The position numbers and the translations under genes were made by a program. DNA of 5,608 nt from Psychrobacter sp. GTDB lineage: Bacteria > Pseudomonadota > Gammaproteobacteria > Pseudomonadales > Moraxellaceae. Each line of letters begins with the position of its first letter. Positions within the stretch are counted from its first letter, which is position 1. Positions 5,297-5,608 of the stretch are shown piece after piece. The stretch lies in the NCBI GenBank assembly GCA_012270355.1, contig JAAXIL010000103.1, positions 1 to 5,608 of the forward strand, written 5' to 3'. The notes under the pieces are model-generated. The model saw only the letters and a program-made list of their open reading frames with translations. It was not told where the DNA came from and searched no databases.

Positions 5297-5608
5297 ATGA
5301 CAACAACTAACGATACCAATCCGCAAACCGAAGCCATTTTAACCACTGCACTCGCCCGCATCGTCAAACGTATTGACCTGACGCAAGATGAAATGCGAGA
5401 GGTCATGCGAATCATTATGCAAGGCGACTGCTCAGATGCCATGCTCGGGGCATTGCTGATGGGACTGAACATGAAAGGCGAGTCAATAGATGAAATCACC
5501 GCTGCTGCTGCTGTCATGCGAGAATTTGCCAATACCATAGAACCGCAAGGATGTTCGAACTTGGTGGATATCGTGGGCACAGGCCGCGATGCTGCCAACG
5601 TATTAAAT
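5297..5608 (+). CDS. trpD: Anthranilate phosphoribosyltransferase, N-terminal part, cut by window end
   Basis: TrpD transfers phosphoribose from PRPP to anthranilate, the second step of tryptophan synthesis. The frame opens at ATG 5297 and runs to the last base, giving 104 residues. The start of the family is recognisable: ALARIVKRIDLTQDEMREVMRIIMQGD (about 18-44), LGALLMGLNMKGES, EITAAAAVMREFA, then LVDIVGTG. This is the helical N-terminal domain followed by the first strand and PRPP-binding loop. That loop normally reads GTGGDG but here reads GTGRDA (bases 5576-5593), changing two glycines; a single G-to-C change in each codon would explain it. The Asp is kept. The start has only a weak ribosome site (GAG at 5283-5285) and lies 16 bases after tandem TAA-TAG stops of trpG, suggesting translational coupling or read-in within one operon. 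Identification is firm; the motif change may be an end-of-sequence error. Confidence 0.92.
   Translation, partial: MTTTNDTNPQTEAILTTALARIVKRIDLTQDEMREVMRIIMQGDCSDAMLGALLMGLNMKGESIDEITAAAAVMREFANTIEPQGCSNLVDIVGTGRDAANVLN

Noticed and set aside
5263..5598. 111-codon ORF on the minus strand opposite trpD
   Set aside because: It lies antisense to clear TrpD coding sequence, has no recognisable domain, and is a frame shadow.

Overview
The window looks like chromosomal core DNA from a gamma-proteobacterium, most likely a member of the Moraxellaceae (Psychrobacter/Moraxella/Acinetobacter relatives). This is an inference from protein character and the moderately AT-rich base use. All six genes have household or cell-envelope roles. 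I see no mobile elements, tRNAs, rRNAs, CRISPR arrays or phage genes.

Layout from left to right. (1) The 3' part of a CpoB/YbgF-type periplasmic protein of the Tol-Pal system (1-903, +), cut by the left edge. (2) A 260-bp gap with several short dyads and a weak promoter candidate. (3) A secreted SIMPL-domain (DUF541) protein (1164-1886, +). It faces a secreted DUF4124 protein (1960-2745, -), and the two share a nearly symmetric bidirectional terminator. (4) glnA, type I glutamine synthetase (2861-4270, -), upstream of the DUF4124 gene with its own terminator between them. (5) A 368-bp divergent control region (4271-4638). (6) trpG (4639-5280, +), followed 16 bases later by the start of trpD (5297 to the right edge, +). 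The usual next gene, trpC, would lie outside the window.

The most informative stretch is the glnA/trpG intergenic region. On the glnA strand it carries a near-consensus sigma-54 promoter (TGGCATACCCATTGCA, 4407-4422) and, closer to the gene, a plausible sigma-70 promoter. Further upstream are two 17-bp NtrC-like boxes, each with a perfect TGCACCA half-site, 39 bp apart. The first box lies over the -10 element of the best sigma-70 promoter facing trpG (TTGACT-17 bp-AATAAT). The sequence therefore suggests that one regulator, phosphorylated NtrC, could switch on glutamine synthesis under nitrogen limitation and at the same time hold down trpG, whose product consumes glutamine to make anthranilate. 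The same region holds 10-bp and 8-bp inverted repeats in interleaved order that I cannot assign.

Two protein-level oddities stand out. TrpG has an in-frame Lys/Asp-rich insertion built from three 18-bp tandem units, between the core fold and the His/Glu catalytic motif. The visible part of TrpD reads GTGRDA where the family's PRPP-binding GTGGDG motif is expected. This lies right at the window edge, so sequence error is possible.
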